NCBI GenBank assembly: GCA_032871835.1
Contig: CM065296.1
Span: forward strand, 7,202,001 to 7,266,000
Length of the DNA: 64,000 bases
Origin: Dipteronia dyeriana
Lineage: Eukaryota > Streptophyta > Magnoliopsida > Sapindales > Sapindaceae
Reading direction: 5' to 3'
The position numbers and the translations under genes were made by a program. The notes under the pieces are model-generated. The model worked only from the letters and a program-made list of their open reading frames with translations. It was not told where the DNA came from and did not search any database. Below, piece after piece: positions 32,404-45,915 of this stretch (its first letter is position 1; every line of letters starts with the position of its first letter).

Positions 32404-33994
32404 TCTTCCACTCGCACAAGTGGGGCCAACACAGTTAAGTTACCACAAGCCCATCATAGGTGCAACCTTATTAATCAACATCTGCCACTCCCCAAATGGC
32501 GTAAGATGTGATATATACAGAGAAGCCTTTAAAACATTTAAACACAAGTATTATCATCATTATCAAAAGTGTTCATACGGGTAAATGCATCGTGTGACCT
32601 ATGAACAATCAATATATATATAAAAGGGAGCTAACAATCTCAAATGTAAATTCTCTATTTACAAGAGATAATTTTGTTCATTATTGTATCCTAGATTTAA
32701 TTTATAATTTTATCAGTCTAATGCATACTTGATCCCTCAAAAGCTATACTTGACTTTATCACATTTCATGTATTCACAATTGTAACAAATACAATTGGTC
32801 GACCGGTGAATACATAAGTCAGATAAAAAATTCATTAAATCTTCCCATTTCATCTCTATCTCTCCGTCTCCAGAACAACTGCTACCCTACACGTGCCCCA
32901 TAGGCTGGATTATCATAGCCATAGAAATAACATGCTAAAGGTGCTAACATTATCCTGTCACTTCAAGATAAAGTGAATGGTCATAAGGACACTGATTGAA
33001 GTTAACGTTAAACTTCAATGGAACTTACACAATGAGGAAGCATGGATTCATTTTCTCATTTTCCACATCGGTCACAAATAGCACACGTGGTATGAAACAC
33101 GTGTTACAGTGAATTTCATTATAAATAAGAATGCATATGTCTTTATATTATTCACTGTACAGATCTTAGTCTAGCCACAACTCTCGTGAATAACTTGAGT
33201 TCTTAAAGGCTCGCCTCTCTCTGGCGCCACATTAAGATCTCACATCTGGCTTGAATCAGGTATCAATGATAGTGGGGTCTATCATGATCGGTTCTAAAAC
33301 ATATTAGTATATTTAATGTGAACCTCATCTTGACAAAATCAAGGCGACATATTCATATATACTAGCTCCGCGAGAATATATCCTACATATTCTCTAATAT
33401 ATATGTGTCTCATCTCAGCTTGCTATCTCGGCAACTGAGGCGACCACACGTGTAAGAATGCTGGTCTCAACCTGACGACATATTTCTATTACATTATGTG
33501 TGTAATTATGCTAGCAATAAGGGTAAATTTCCTTACTATTAAAGTTATATCATAATCCTCTCAATCTAGGATTATATTGATATACATTTACCAATCTTGT
33601 AGCATAATTTCTATTGGGCCTTGTACATATCACAATGTACACTTATTAGTTAGTCGTACTTTCAAGGTATGTCATAATCCTCTTGACAACACTCAATGTT
33701 GTAATCAAGGATTATATTGGTGTCCACTCACCAATCTTACAACGTAACTAATGATAGACTTTGTACATATAACAATGTACATGAGACTCTGTATGGTACT
33801 AACATGAGGAACTTGTAATTAATAACTTGATCTTATGGAGTTTCAATGTACACATTGAGGATAGAGTTTGTAATTTCACAATAGGAGTATCTATGAGCCT
33901 ATAATTGCTCATTTCAAATCAACTATTACTCCTAATATATATAAGCAACAATGCTTATATAAAATCTCAAAGAAATTTGAGAATTACCATTTCA
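32404..33994 (-). other. Decayed 3' interior of the copia element
   Basis: On the minus strand GTGCGAGTGGAAGAT lies next to the LTR and is the likely polypurine tract. No RNase H motif could be read with confidence. AT-rich and full of stops. Confidence 0.55.
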
Positions 33995-34330
33995 TTATGG
34001 TTTTACAAACTCTTCATTATTTCTAGCCAAGACATATAGTCCACATATATAGATAATATAAAAATTATGCTTAACCTGTTTAGTGTACTTACCATAGCTA
34101 TCTTTAGTCGTCAATAATCTGTAAGACATTACAGCTTGATGAAATAAAAGATACCACTTTCTAGAGGATTGTTTCAAACCATACATTAATCAAGCAAACA
34201 CACTTATGCGCTCTTGATTTTTTTAAACGAAAAATTTACAGGAAACTCCATGTAAATCTCTTCCTCTAGTTCTCTAGAAGTACAATAATTACATCCATCT
34301 GATGTAATTTCAGGTTCAAATATGTGACTA
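33995..34330 (-). pseudogene. Reverse transcriptase remnant, copia (32-40 kb)
   Basis: 33995-34186 reads YGLKQSSRKWYLLFHQAVMS, the conserved copia RT motif. Just upstream on this strand (about 34240-34320) LHQMDV and an eroded F-L-N-G-E-L-E-E-E-I-Y-M block can be seen with stops. The YVDD box is lost. Confidence 0.8.
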
Positions 34331-37300
34331 GTACTAAAATAAGGCGTATAGAAGAAAACTTTACTTCCAAAGAATAAGTTTCTTCATTTGCGATTAATCA
34401 CACCTTATACCTCTTATTAGTACTTTCCGCCTTACATATGATATATATGGAATCCATATGTTCATAACGGTCTAATAACTAGGCGGTAAGTGAATCAAGT
34501 CTCGGACATGATCACTTTTCTATACTCTATCTCCCCTTCCATTGCTTTCATTCATATATTCACTTAGTAGATATAATTGATAGCTCAATTCTAAAATCTT
34601 TGGCTCATCACTGTCAAGTGAAGTAATCATAAAAAAATTCCCTTTCAATCTCCGAAAGATGAAATAGGATAATTTGGTGATTATGTCCACGAGTTGGTAA
34701 ATTATTACAGTGGCTGATTTAACAGTTGTTTCACTCCCACTAAGGATGAAAGATCCATGAGGATTTCTACTCCTACTAGGGTGTAGATTTCCAATTCCAC
34801 TTCCACTAGGGATGAAATATCCATTTAGAATTCCAATCCCACTAGGGATGGAAGATCAAGTTAAATTTTAATTTACCGCCACTCGCATATTAACACAGAT
34901 CATATAATTCTAAAATTAGATATCTATATTAAATTCACTTTTACTAAGAAATTCATTTTCTAATAATGACATTTTGTGATTCAAATTCAGTCACACTTCT
35001 ATCTAATTATACACCGTCATTTATTTAATCCTTTGGAATGTACAGAGTATCAAAATAAATATACAACTTCTCTTCTTGCATCCAATTTCTCATTTCTATA
35101 AGATGGATTATAAACATAATCTGCATACCCCTAGGGCTGTAGATTAGTCAGACCTGGCTACCTACCTATCCAGAATTCATATGGTGTAGAAGTGTTTGAT
35201 AGGTAGCAATTATCATATCTTCTAGTAAGATACTAAATAATTCACATGCACCATCACAGACTTAACCATTTCCAACAGTATTTAATTCCTTATTTCCGCT
35301 ACACAATTTGTTGCGAAATCCTAAGAATAAATAAATATCTTTTTATATCTTTCTTACTAAACAATTCCTTGAACTGTTCAGAAAGATATTTACGTACTCG
35401 GTTTATTCTTTAAAACTCAAAAAAAAATTATCATCTAATATGATCCTCAACCAAACAATTTGAATGTAATCCAATGCTTTCGATTTATGAGAGATCAAAT
35501 AGATATGACTGAGACATCTAAAGATATTAATGAATGTAACTAGATATGAAATTTCAACCTAGTCTTTACACTCATTCAATCACAAATGTAATTATGAATT
35601 AGTTGCAATGGAATTCCTGATCTAGTTCCTTATTAAATGGTTTTCTAGTTGTTTTTCTTGTTAGATAATTTGCATGACCTTTAAGATGAATAAGTTCAAT
35701 TAGTCCTCTCTGACTAATATACTCATTCTATCTAGTCCAACATGACTTAATCTAGCATGCCAAAATATCAGCACCATTACCATTGTAATGATTGAAAAAC
35801 AAACAAAATTATAACCGTCTCTACTGGCGTATAATTCCATAAAACCATTAAACTATCAAGTACCATATGAATATAATTTGCTAAAATAATATTCATATAA
35901 CCATCATGATCATTAATGATAACCCTAACAATGAGGATAACCACGGACATTAAAACTCAGTTAGATCTCAAGTGTATATTAGAACATCATGGAGTCTAAA
36001 TTTTAGGCTACCATGCAAACCCAGTTTGTTGGTACTAAACTTCAAAAAAAAATGTTCTAACACATATACATCTTGTCTCTTATAATCTAACTATACTCAA
36101 AGTATGCTTTACAGTTTCTTATTGGATGGTATGTCTTTACTTATCCACCGTCCACAATGGATGAGATTCAAAAGAAAATACCTAACTAGAAACTTAAGTA
36201 TAACTTAACAAATTCTTAAGTTTGGGTTTTACTCTTTTCGACTCAACGTATTTATGAGTGAAAAAGACCCAGCTTGTCACAACGTCAACAAGCTATTTTA
36301 GTTTTGTCCTTCCTCAATTCATTATCCCTAAACTTCTTGCATATTCCGATCTAGGATTAAGTGGTTATGACTATATTCTCTTCTCCTTTTGGAAATAACT
36401 ATTTCCACTAATATGCCCAAAACTTAAAAGTTTGGTACAAGTTGGAATCTTTCATATAAAATTGGCTAGAAGCCTAAGCCGTCTCTAAGCGCTCATCTTC
36501 TACTACCATAATGACGCAATCGAAATGTGTCATTAATTTTATATATTCCAACTATCAGAAGAGATCAAATCATTTATCATGTTTTATATCCTTATTAGAG
36601 GCTGCCACTAATTTTGGCGCTTCTTATAGGTACTTAAAACATGATACCGTACATATTAAAATTTTAGTACTGAAAATACTACTAAAATTTTCCCTTCAAG
36701 CCAAAAACCTGAAAGGTAAATCACTTTACTTAAATCATATTGTACTTGTAAAAACATACATGTGAAATTACTATTTAACTTACTCCGCAACATGATACGA
36801 GTAATTTAACTTATGGCTTGATAAGCCTTCACATCTTGTATGTCAAGCAATAAGTACTATGCCGAAGTTCAATCATGATTCATGTTATAGTCTCAAGAGT
36901 TTCATACTCTTAAAATACACTAAATCTTTTCGTATCTATTCCCTAGATTACAAGACTTAGTTTATCGCAATCAAATTGGCCACAATATTATAGATATATA
37001 ATCTATATTTTATGCTAATCTATGTAGAGACATACAATCTACTATGCAAGCATATTAATTTTCAAAAATACACAAATTTAATTTTGCTGCAAACGCTAAC
37101 CGAACAAATGATAAAACAATTTAAGGAACAGAATCGAAAAAGTCGTCAAAGCGTCTAATTACCATCCGTTTCCAAAAATTTAATCATCATTAATTTAGTA
37201 CTTTGCGTAAAATTCTAATTCTAATATTGTAATCAACAATTTAGAATTCCCAAAACAAGTGATCATATAAATAACAGAAGAATACAATGCACAAGTCCCA

Positions 37301-39333
37301 ACAAAATATTTTATGGGTCAAACCTTTTTTACTACAAAGTAAATAAACCAAAATTATTTACTATAGAACGGTTTATTAAAACCACAGTATTTTCTCAAAA
37401 TATGTGACTTTGCATGCTATTCATTATATACGTTTCATATTTATATCGATCATTGAGAAAGACTCTCTGAGTCTTCACAACTCATCTAATTGTCATTTTC
37501 TCAAAATATTTGATCATCTTTCGCGTGTGCAATAACTCATGTGCCTAGCACTATGAATATTCATTGTGAATGTAGTAGATCGCCTCACATTCCCAAGAAT
37601 GTAACGCTTCTCTACAATTTCTAGTTCACACGCTATATGACCAAAATACATCGTGGTACCTTACTCTAGCTTTTCCAACCTTATAGATATATTAACTCTT
37701 CGGGAAATTTCATTAAAAAACTATCTATTGCATCTCTCCACATAAAAGCACGAGTCATTGACTGCGGCTATATGTCATTAATAAGATTCATGAAATCTTC
37801 TCCATTAAGACATATGAGATAATGCAGATTTATTCTAAAAAATTTCTAACTCATTTAGAAAAAAATTGTCTTTTAATAACCTTATTCATTTCCAATGTAT
37901 ATTCTAATCAAACTTCGTTTTCCCGATTGCATAATTAATTAGACGGAGAATTTTAAACTAAGGCCTTTCAATATTCATAGCTCCCACTGAAGCTAAATTT
38001 CGGTGGCCAAATTTTTCGCAGGAAAATTCCATGACCGTTAGAAAACAGTTCTAAAAGTCCTACTGGAAAAATCCACGGTGGCCGAAAATGCCACCGGAAA
38101 CCATCTTTGACATCCGCATCGGAAACTATTACTAGAAACCGCACCGGAGACTGTCATCAAAAACCGTGCCAGAAACCGTCACCGAAAATCATGCTAGAAA
38201 CTGTCGGTGGAATCCAAACCAAAAATTGTCACTTGAATCCGTGCTTGAATCCGTCTTATTAAAAATCCCATTTGGAATTTATAGGGCATTAATTCAGCTC
38301 CCATTGGAGTGAAACACATTGATGGAATTAATAAATAAATAAATAAAAATTGATTTTTTTTTTAAATTATCACCGGAAAATCGCCATCGGTCACCGGAAA
38401 ACCGCCTTTGGTCGACGGTAAACCATCAACGGACTATTCACTGGTCACCGGAAAATTCGCCAGTCGGAGTACCGGAACCGGAAACTGGTCCGGTCGAGAT
38501 GACATGGTATGATGACGTGGCACCGGTAACTGTTTCGGAAGTCTGAAACCGTCACCGGAAACTTCCCCGGTGGCTGGAAACCGTCAACGGTTTCTTTCAA
38601 ACACATCGACGCCACGTGTCAAAATGAGAATGGGCCACTTGTCACAAAAGACAAAAGAACTGCCACTTGTCATCTTCTGGTGAGTCCACGTGTTAACACC
38701 AGAGCCACTTATGCATGGAATGCCAACGCCCACTCGAGCCGGAGGAGAGTGAGATGCACTCGCCGTCTTCCCATACTTTTCCGATCATGGGACCACCACC
38801 ATCTGACTCTAAATTTAATTTTAATTCCATTTACGCCCTTAATTATGACGTTTGGGTTAGGGGTGAAAAACACTCTCCGATCATAGGAGAGTGGAACATG
38901 TTATTCATGTTCTTCACCCACATTCAAGAACAAACAATTTTCCAGAATTTAATTCATTGCATGAAATTTCGAAATCGTTTTTCTCCCTCGTTTCTTAACC
39001 AAATTATGTAAATGACCTATCGTTGGAAAGCTATTGAAAGACTCTATCTAATGGTACCACGATCAAGGAAACAAAAAAATGACAATAAAATTCGAACCCC
39101 ATAACAGTCACGGGTTTCGTTTTTAATTCTTCAAAATTCTCTTAATTTTGAAGTTAAATCATGGCAAGAATCTTCAGAACATATAATCACATATATATGT
39201 ATACAATCATGCCATCTAAAATGAAATATTGAATGTGTGTGGTGTTTTGCCATTATTGAATTGTGAAGCAATCAAAACGTGAAAAACAATTCCTAAGCAT
39301 GGCATTTCTACCAGAATACAATCTCAATCATGC
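34331..39333 (-). other. Decayed 5' interior of the copia element
   Basis: About 5 kb with no long frame; expected gag, protease and integrase are too eroded to read. 34727-34860 holds three loose copies of a unit of about 45 bases with CCACTAGGGATGAAA. The plus-strand ORFs at 36511-36765 and 38680-39011 have no recognisable domain. Confidence 0.5.
38030..38620. repeat. CCGGAAA/ACCGTC-rich block in copia leader
   Basis: Many irregular copies of CACCGGAAACCGTC and variants make this block GC-richer than its surroundings. On the element's strand it lies between the primer site and where gag should begin. Confidence 0.65.
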
Positions 39334-39344
39334 TCTGATACCAA

Positions 39345-39969
39345 TGTGAATAATATTCGATATAAACAAAACGAATTCGGATTACCGTTCACCATCGAAA
39401 ATCCGAATTCCAGCGAAAACAAGGATCGAATACCTGGAACTGAATCACCGGTCGGAGGACGATCACATCATCGGAAAATCCCCTCTGATCACAATGCAGG
39501 TTACCCACACTTTGATTATAGATGGGAGAAAATTCTACAGATTTTCTCCACATCTCTCTTGTGTTTTTATTCTCTGTATTTTGTGTTCTCTGTTGAACAC
39601 ATGCACACATGCATTCTCTTGCACACACATATGTCTTTGCATTGCACAACACACACAAAAGCTTCTCTTTTTTTTTTTACGGACAATGCTTTCCCATACA
39701 CATATATAATGCTTAGACACAGCCACACACACATTCACGTTATTATGTGTATCTTGTTATGTGTCTCTTAATCAGTCTCTAACACTGATGTATATATATA
39801 GCATAAAACTGCTCATTGGGCTTGTGATTGGGCTTTGCATATATGTCATAGGCATGGGCTTGAGCTTGGGTTTGGATTATATGGATTTTGGGCTCTCCAT
39901 GTATTACTTGTGTTCTTAGCCCACTTGGGTGTATAATGGGTCTCCAACCCATACCTAAATATTCTAACA
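39345..39969 (-). repeat. 5' LTR of the copia element (32-40 kb)
   Basis: This is 625 bases, TGTGAATAATATTCG to ATATTCTAACA on the plus strand (TG...CA), next to the Met primer site. The short ORFs in it, rich in Cys and Val, are translated CA/GT-rich sequence. Confidence 0.92.
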
Positions 39970-40953
39970 TATCCTCACCAGACCTTGCATATATACCACC
40001 ACGTACATCCACTTTCGATGTCTCTAACCTGTCCATACAGATAATAAAGCAAAAGTGTTAACAAAGGCTTGGATGAGTGAACCAATGACCAATGTCTTAG
40101 TGAGCTTCTTTTGCACTAAGATTTCTTGATGCCGAATCTCCCTGTATCAAATACCTTTGTCTACCACCAAATCCTTAATTTGAGACTCCTTCTTTCATGA
40201 CTTCGACCTTTGACACCTGATAAAGTAACTCCTTTTCACTTTCCAAGCACTTAATGAGATCACTGAACATCTCGAGAACATCTTCCCATTTGAAGGAAGT
40301 AGGAGATTTGACAGCTTTTGCAGGGGAAAGCCTCATCCATGAAGAAGAGTCAGGATCTAGGAAGTGTCCGCATCAGCTACAAACTTTAAACAGCCGGAAA
40401 CAATCTGCTGACCCATCTTGGTTCCTTTGCTTGGGCATTGATCATCCAACAAATCAATTTCCAATTTCAATCCATTTAATATCTCCTCAAGCACACCAGT
40501 CCATATCCGGTGCTCTATAACCTGTGGGCAAAACGTGAGACGCACTGACTCCCTCTGTTGTGCAGAAACTTCGAGGAAGTTGTTCAATGTAGTGAGTGAA
40601 TTCACAATCATGGCCACTCTCTCACTCCGTTCACTAAAGCAAACAAATGGGTCACCCACTGAAGAGGCCGCCATGTTCTTCCGCATTGTCTGTTGAACCG
40701 AAGGACACCCAAGAAAGGCTCTCACAAGTGACTTGAAATTATGCATTCTCTGTCCAAGACGTTCGTCAACGATAACCGAATCATCTTTGACATGAACTAG
40801 CCTTCCGTCAACTAAATCCACGTTTTTTAACAACTGGGACCATCTCGCTATCTTTGGAAACATCTTCTCATAACATTCATGAGGCAAAAGCACTTCCTCC
40901 GACTCTCCAAAGCAATGATACAACTTCACATTCAAATTCACATTCAAATGCAA
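39970..40953 (-). pseudogene. Plant gene of unknown function, N-terminal and central part
   Basis: The longest frame (40357-40953, about 198 codons) includes CYEKMFPKIARWSQLLKNVD and TFCPQVIEHRIWTGVLEEIL. After a frameshift near 40357 the sequence goes on with SSWMRLSPAKAVKSPTSFKW and EDVLEMFSDLIKCLESEKEL. A deletion near 40190 and a TGA near 40155 follow, then RHQEILVQKKLTKTL. The last part ends at RSGED, where the copia element interrupts. No introns are apparent. No ATG precedes the first residues (the frame opens at TTG), so the N-terminus is undefined. I believe this is a conserved plant family but cannot name it. Several independent lesions show it is dead. Confidence 0.7.
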
Positions 40954-41960
40954 AGCTACATTTCACTTGGTCGTACAATACCTTGCACCCAGTAGAAACG
41001 TTTGAAAATGTTTATAAGCCATTATTATCTAGCCAAACCCACAAAACGAAACTTGATTTAAGTTCAGTTACCGAACCTATAAAAAAACGAAACCCAAATC
41101 AGAGACATCATCGGTACTAGAACTTTTAAGCGGCATTATATCAAACATATTGTCTGCATATAAATTATGTGAATAAATTCATCTATAATTTGAGTTCGGA
41201 AGTAATCCAAAAACAAAACGACTATAAACTAAAAACATCCCAAATCTCTTGAGCACCAAATAAAAAAACTACATAGCTACCATTAGTTCAAGATCAAGAT
41301 CTAAGGGGCTGGAGTTTAAATCTTATGAAATACAAAATGAAGTTTCGGGTTTAAACAAATGTTGTGATGTGAACCTATTCGGGCTGGAGTTTGGACCCAA
41401 ATTGAATGTTTTAATTGGGTTTGGGAACTAAAAGCATACTCTTGTGTTCGTTACAAATATGATAATATAATGACTTTGGGAGTTGCGGGGGAAAACGTGA
41501 TTCGAATTCATAATCCTATAGATATGACTCATACGAGTGTGATTTAGGGTGAGTTTGATATTATTTTTAAAAAGTTAGAATCAGATTACTTTATAATTTT
41601 GATCTAAAATTATATTTGGTAAAACTTCTAAAAGTGATTAATTGATAATTTGATAAGTTTTTATAGTGATTTTAAGAAGTAGGTGAGAGTTACTTTTTGA
41701 AAGCGATTATGGAATAATATATTTCAACATTTAATATATTTCAACATTTAATACATCTCTTAAAATATCGTAATTATCCTTATGAAATCAAATTAAAATT
41801 ATTTATATACTTTATTTCTTCTCAAAATTAAATATTCTATTTAAATATTGATATGATTTATATAAAAAAATAAAAATATTTTTATTGTTCTTATGATTTT
41901 TTTTTTCAATTTAAATATGTGAAAATGGTGAGGATTGTCGCTTTTGTTTTCTTGTATTGC
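40954..41960. other. Spacer, mostly AT-rich
   Basis: A plus-strand ORF at 40854-41120 overlaps the minus-strand pseudogene and is probably spurious. Nothing else supported. Confidence 0.5.
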
Positions 41961-42634
41961 GATGATGTCACCAGTTTAATAACTTATGTTTAAAAGACAC
42001 CTATTATGGTGAACTGTCCAAAATACCTTTGAAAGTTGTCTTTATACTTCAATCGGCTCGTACTTTGAAATTTTCAAAGAATTTATTTTATTCTTTCATT
42101 TTCAAACATCATAACATTATCAGCTTAGTATGGCTACATCATAACATTATCAATGCATTTCATTGGATAATTAGTTTAGTATGGCTATACAGACGCATTC
42201 AGGGGCACAGAGCTTTTTTTTTTTGTCATTACTTACAAGACTGAAAATGTAATTACAAAAGCTCGAACAGTCAAATAAAAGCTCAGAACTTCTTTATAAA
42301 AGCTCGGATCGAGCTTCGAAGCTTCTGTATAAAAGTTCGAAGCTTCTGTATAAAAACTCGATTATATGTCAAAATCTCGAAAAATAAAAACTTGAATGCA
42401 AATAAAAGCTCGATTTCATCTTCCTGAACAACTTTCAACAAATAAAAAACCATGACCTAACCCATTTTCATTCTCAGATCTACAAATAAAGCATAATCTA
42501 ACATTTCATTCAATTAACAAACAACCAAAACGATACAAATTCTAGCTCAACTAACCTCGACAATGATGGTATGAGTATTTTCGTCTCCACACTTAAAATG
42601 GTGCATTTTAAACATGATTTATTAATGTTGTGAT
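41961..42634. mobile_element. Non-autonomous TIR DNA transposon, copy 2
   Basis: The left end (41961-42014, GATGTCACC..TTTAATAACTTATGTTTAAAAG) matches the reverse complement of the right end (42589-42634) and both ends of the 44-1112 element. The interior has a CAGACGCATTC..GGGGC..GAGCTTTTTT block like copy 1, then GCTCG-type repeats (42255-42410). No coding capacity. Confidence 0.7.
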
Positions 42635-43309
42635 ATTTTCACAAAAACCCCCTAAAGGTGCTATTAATTTTTCGAACCCTTTAAATATTCTACTTAAATA
42701 TTGATTTAATAAATGTAATTAACGAAAAAAAATGAAATAGAGCCTAAATTATACATATTTTAGTCATTGTAATTGATTTCAGTAATTTTGTAATAAAATT
42801 ACCAAACATATGTATACTGCTTTTGAGTTATACATTATCTTTAAAAATACAATTAACCAAACATTTGTTGATTAACTTCACAGCTGATTATTTTTTCAAC
42901 CATTGGCATAGCTAGAAAATAAATAGGGGTGAGCTGGTCTTAAGTTTATTTTATTATTTAAAAGTACTAAAATTTTGAACTAACTGACAGACACCCTAAG
43001 TTTATTATTATTAATTAATAAATTCAATATAAAATAAAAAATCACAACTTTCTCCTGCCGCAAACCACCCTAAGTTGTGCATAAAGTAAATCCCCAAGCC
43101 GATAATATGTTCACAAGATTTATAGAAGACTTTAGTAAATATCAATCAAAAAAATATAAAACCGAAAATTAACTTCATTATAAGTAATTAAGTAAATAAA
43201 AAGAAAAGATTAAAGTAACGGAATTATCACAAGTTAATCTGAGATTTGGGAAAGTGAAAGAAAGAAAAGAAAAAAATGGGAAAATGATCAAAGAAGAATG
43301 ACAGATGCA
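42635..43309. other. AT-rich spacer
   Basis: No gene. TAGGGGTGAGCTGG at about 42926 hints at a further hAT-type terminus but no partner with a target duplication was found. Confidence 0.4.
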
Positions 43310-43838
43310 TAGGGGGGGATCTTCATGGGGGCTACACGGGGCTGTAGCCCCATCTGTCTTTTTGACAAAAAATTACAAGTTTTTCATAGTATATTAAATT
43401 TATATAAATCCAAATGTACAATATAAGTGATCCACGTTATCATGTAGATATATAGATATTATTATGAGTAATAATCTAATAGTATATTAAATTTTTACAA
43501 ATCCAAGTGTAACTGTACAAGTCATGACTTTTAAACGTCCCTTTATTTTTTAGTAACAGATCCCACCACATCACCACTCTCCTCTATCAGATATTTATAC
43601 TTCTTTTTTTTTTCTTTCTTTTTCTTCTCCTCTCTAATATTTTTCTTAAATCTTTAATATTACTCTATTAGTTAGGTACTGACTACCTAGATATTGTTCT
43701 ACATTTATTACATCTCATGACTCATTATGTATTTACGTTTTATTAATGAAATTCATCTTTATACTAAGGTTGTTTAAAAAATTTATAACTAGTACTTACT
43801 TCAGCCCCGCTGGATAGAAAATCCTGGATTCGCCCCTG
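43310..43838. mobile_element. 529-base hAT-type MITE
   Basis: CAGATGCA lies on both sides (43302-43309 and 43839-43846), a perfect 8-bp duplication as hAT elements make. The ends are TAGGGGGGGATC and, reverse-complemented from the right, CAGGGGCGAATCC, a short imperfect TIR. There is no ORF. Confidence 0.65.
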
Positions 43839-45915
43839 CAGATGCAGTGATGTTGGAGAGTGGAGAGTGGAGAGAGAGATTTGAGAAAGTAAAAAAAAAA
43901 AAAGAAGGTAAAGTGATCAAAGAAGAATGACAGATGCAGTGACGGTGGAGGGTGGAGAGTGGAGAGAGAGAGATACATGAGAAAGTGAAAAAAAAAAAGA
44001 AGACAATATTTTATATCAATTTTTTTGGGCTATTTGGGTTGTCGGGTTTAAACAATTGAATTGGGTTATAACTAATTTATTTGGGCTATAACCCAATTTT
44101 GTTTATAAAAAATAAATTTAATTCAAACTCAAAAAACTTGGCAGCCCACCCTAGCCCCTGAAGTCCTCTGCCCCTCTGCCTGTTTTCAATACTATCAACA
44201 GTGATTCTTATAAAAATTACAATACCAAACTGTCCCTGTATCAAGTGACCTCAACTTCTGTCATTAGGTTATATAGACTAGATGGGACGATGAACTTCTT
44301 GAATGGAAACCCAATGGTTGGAGGCTGAATATGTCAAGTTGCAAAAAAAAAAAAAAAAAAAGTCCCGATCAGATAAGCAGCCAATAACTATATATTGTTT
44401 TGTATATACAATAGCTCCATTTTTATTGAAAACAAGTATAATACGGATTACACATACTGATATACTAGGGAATTTATTATGTATAAACATATATATTATT
44501 GGAGCTTTAATACAAGGTTAATCAATGTTCTTTTTCTCAAAAATAAATTTGAAACATGCATGCTTGGTTCATTGAGAAAAAGAGAGAGAGAAAGAGAAAT
44601 ACTTTAGACTAAAAAGGATTTTGAACATGCTTGGCATATAAAGACCAAAGTTAATTTACAAAAGGAAAAAACTTTAAAAAAAGTATTAAGTAATTTTTTC
44701 GTGCCTTGAATTGGATAAAAAAGTTCTCTTGTTTTTGCTATATAGCATTTGACCATCACAGTGTTGGATGATTATTATTAACATTTCAAGTGTTAATGAG
44801 TACTTAAATTCAGTGAATTTTTCCATTACTTTCATGGTTTTTTTTTTTTTTTTTGGGGGCCCAAACTGACATTTAATATCATGATTAAAGATAGATATAT
44901 GCTCATGTTCATGTTCTTCTTTCTTGAGCATTTGAGTCCATCAACTGTCTTGTCTATGTTAGATGATCGAAATTTTTATTGAATCTCATGATCAAATTAC
45001 TACTCCATCACAATGTCGTGCAAGCATGCTATTTCTTCGTTTTAAGAGGAAGTAATTAAACATTGGTTTTGATAATTAAAAATATCGAAAATATTGTACA
45101 GTTTTCATAATATCAATTATATTTAATGATATTTTTTTATTTAACTCTGATATTGAGATATTTCGATTAAAATGTACATATTTACTTCCTCGGTTAATTC
45201 TTAGATTCTAAAAATCATTTTCGAAACATAATAATATATAGTTTATTTTAATGAGAAATTTGTAAGAATAACGACAATTAATTATCTACGATTAAAGTCC
45301 TTCTAATTAAGAAACTGAATGTGTTTTCGAACCTTCTAATTAAGAAACTGAATGTGTTTTCGAACACTATTTCTCGATGCGATTTTCAATATATGATTTG
45401 TTTTTTATATGTAAAACAGAAATGATTTCTATAATTGAGTTTCAATTCTTTACCATAATAACTTTTAACAATACATTCAAATTTAAATTTCACAAATTTT
45501 ACATTCACCTAACAAAAAATCAAAATCACGTGCAAATAAGGACCGGATCCCATCATACAAAGAGAAAAGAAAAGAAAACCAAAACTTTAATAATGATGGC
45601 AGTACGTAGTGCACTGAAAATGGAATAAGAATCGAAAATAATTGCATGCATAAAAACTTGGGAATGATTTAATGGCAAGTACTTTGACTTCACTAACATC
45701 AACAAAAAAGCAAAGCAAAGGCATATATATATGAAGCAACATAAAGCTAAGCCTAAAGTGAAACAAAGATTCTTGCTAAAAAAGCCAAGTAATGGAGTGT
45801 AGTAACGAGCAGACACTAATGAATGTTTTGCTTGCTTTTTTGACCAATAAATTAACATCAGAGAAATGGGTTTCGGATGCGAGATTTTTACATGTTTTTT
45901 ATATAGGATGAACTA
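43839..45915. other. Spacer with simple repeats
   Basis: A diverged tandem duplication of about 90 bases (GATGCAGTGA..TGGAG.GTGGAGAGTGGAGAG, 43841-43890 and 43931-43980) lies at the left. A-runs or T-runs occur at 44344 and 44838. No supported gene. Confidence 0.5.

Larger units (their letters stand above)
31780..39969 (-). mobile_element. Ty1/copia element inserted in a plant gene
   Basis: LTRs are 31780-32403 and 39345-39969. The flanks are TATCC (31775-31779) and TATCC (39970-39974), a perfect 5-bp target duplication. TCTGATACCAA at 39334-39344 is, on the minus strand, TTGGTATCAGA, the initiator-Met tRNA primer site typical of copia elements. By eye the LTRs differ at about 30 of 624 positions. 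Only scraps of pol remain readable. Confidence 0.9.

Noticed and set aside
39346..39771. 141-residue plus-strand ORF with hydrophobic C-terminus
   Set aside because: It starts inside a copia LTR and its copy in the other LTR is broken; it is translated LTR sequence.
42926..44170. Possible larger hAT element enclosing the 529-base MITE (TAGGGGTGAGCTGG to CACCCTAGCCCCTG)
   Set aside because: The ends are only weakly similar and the flanking 8-mers do not match, so I did not call it.
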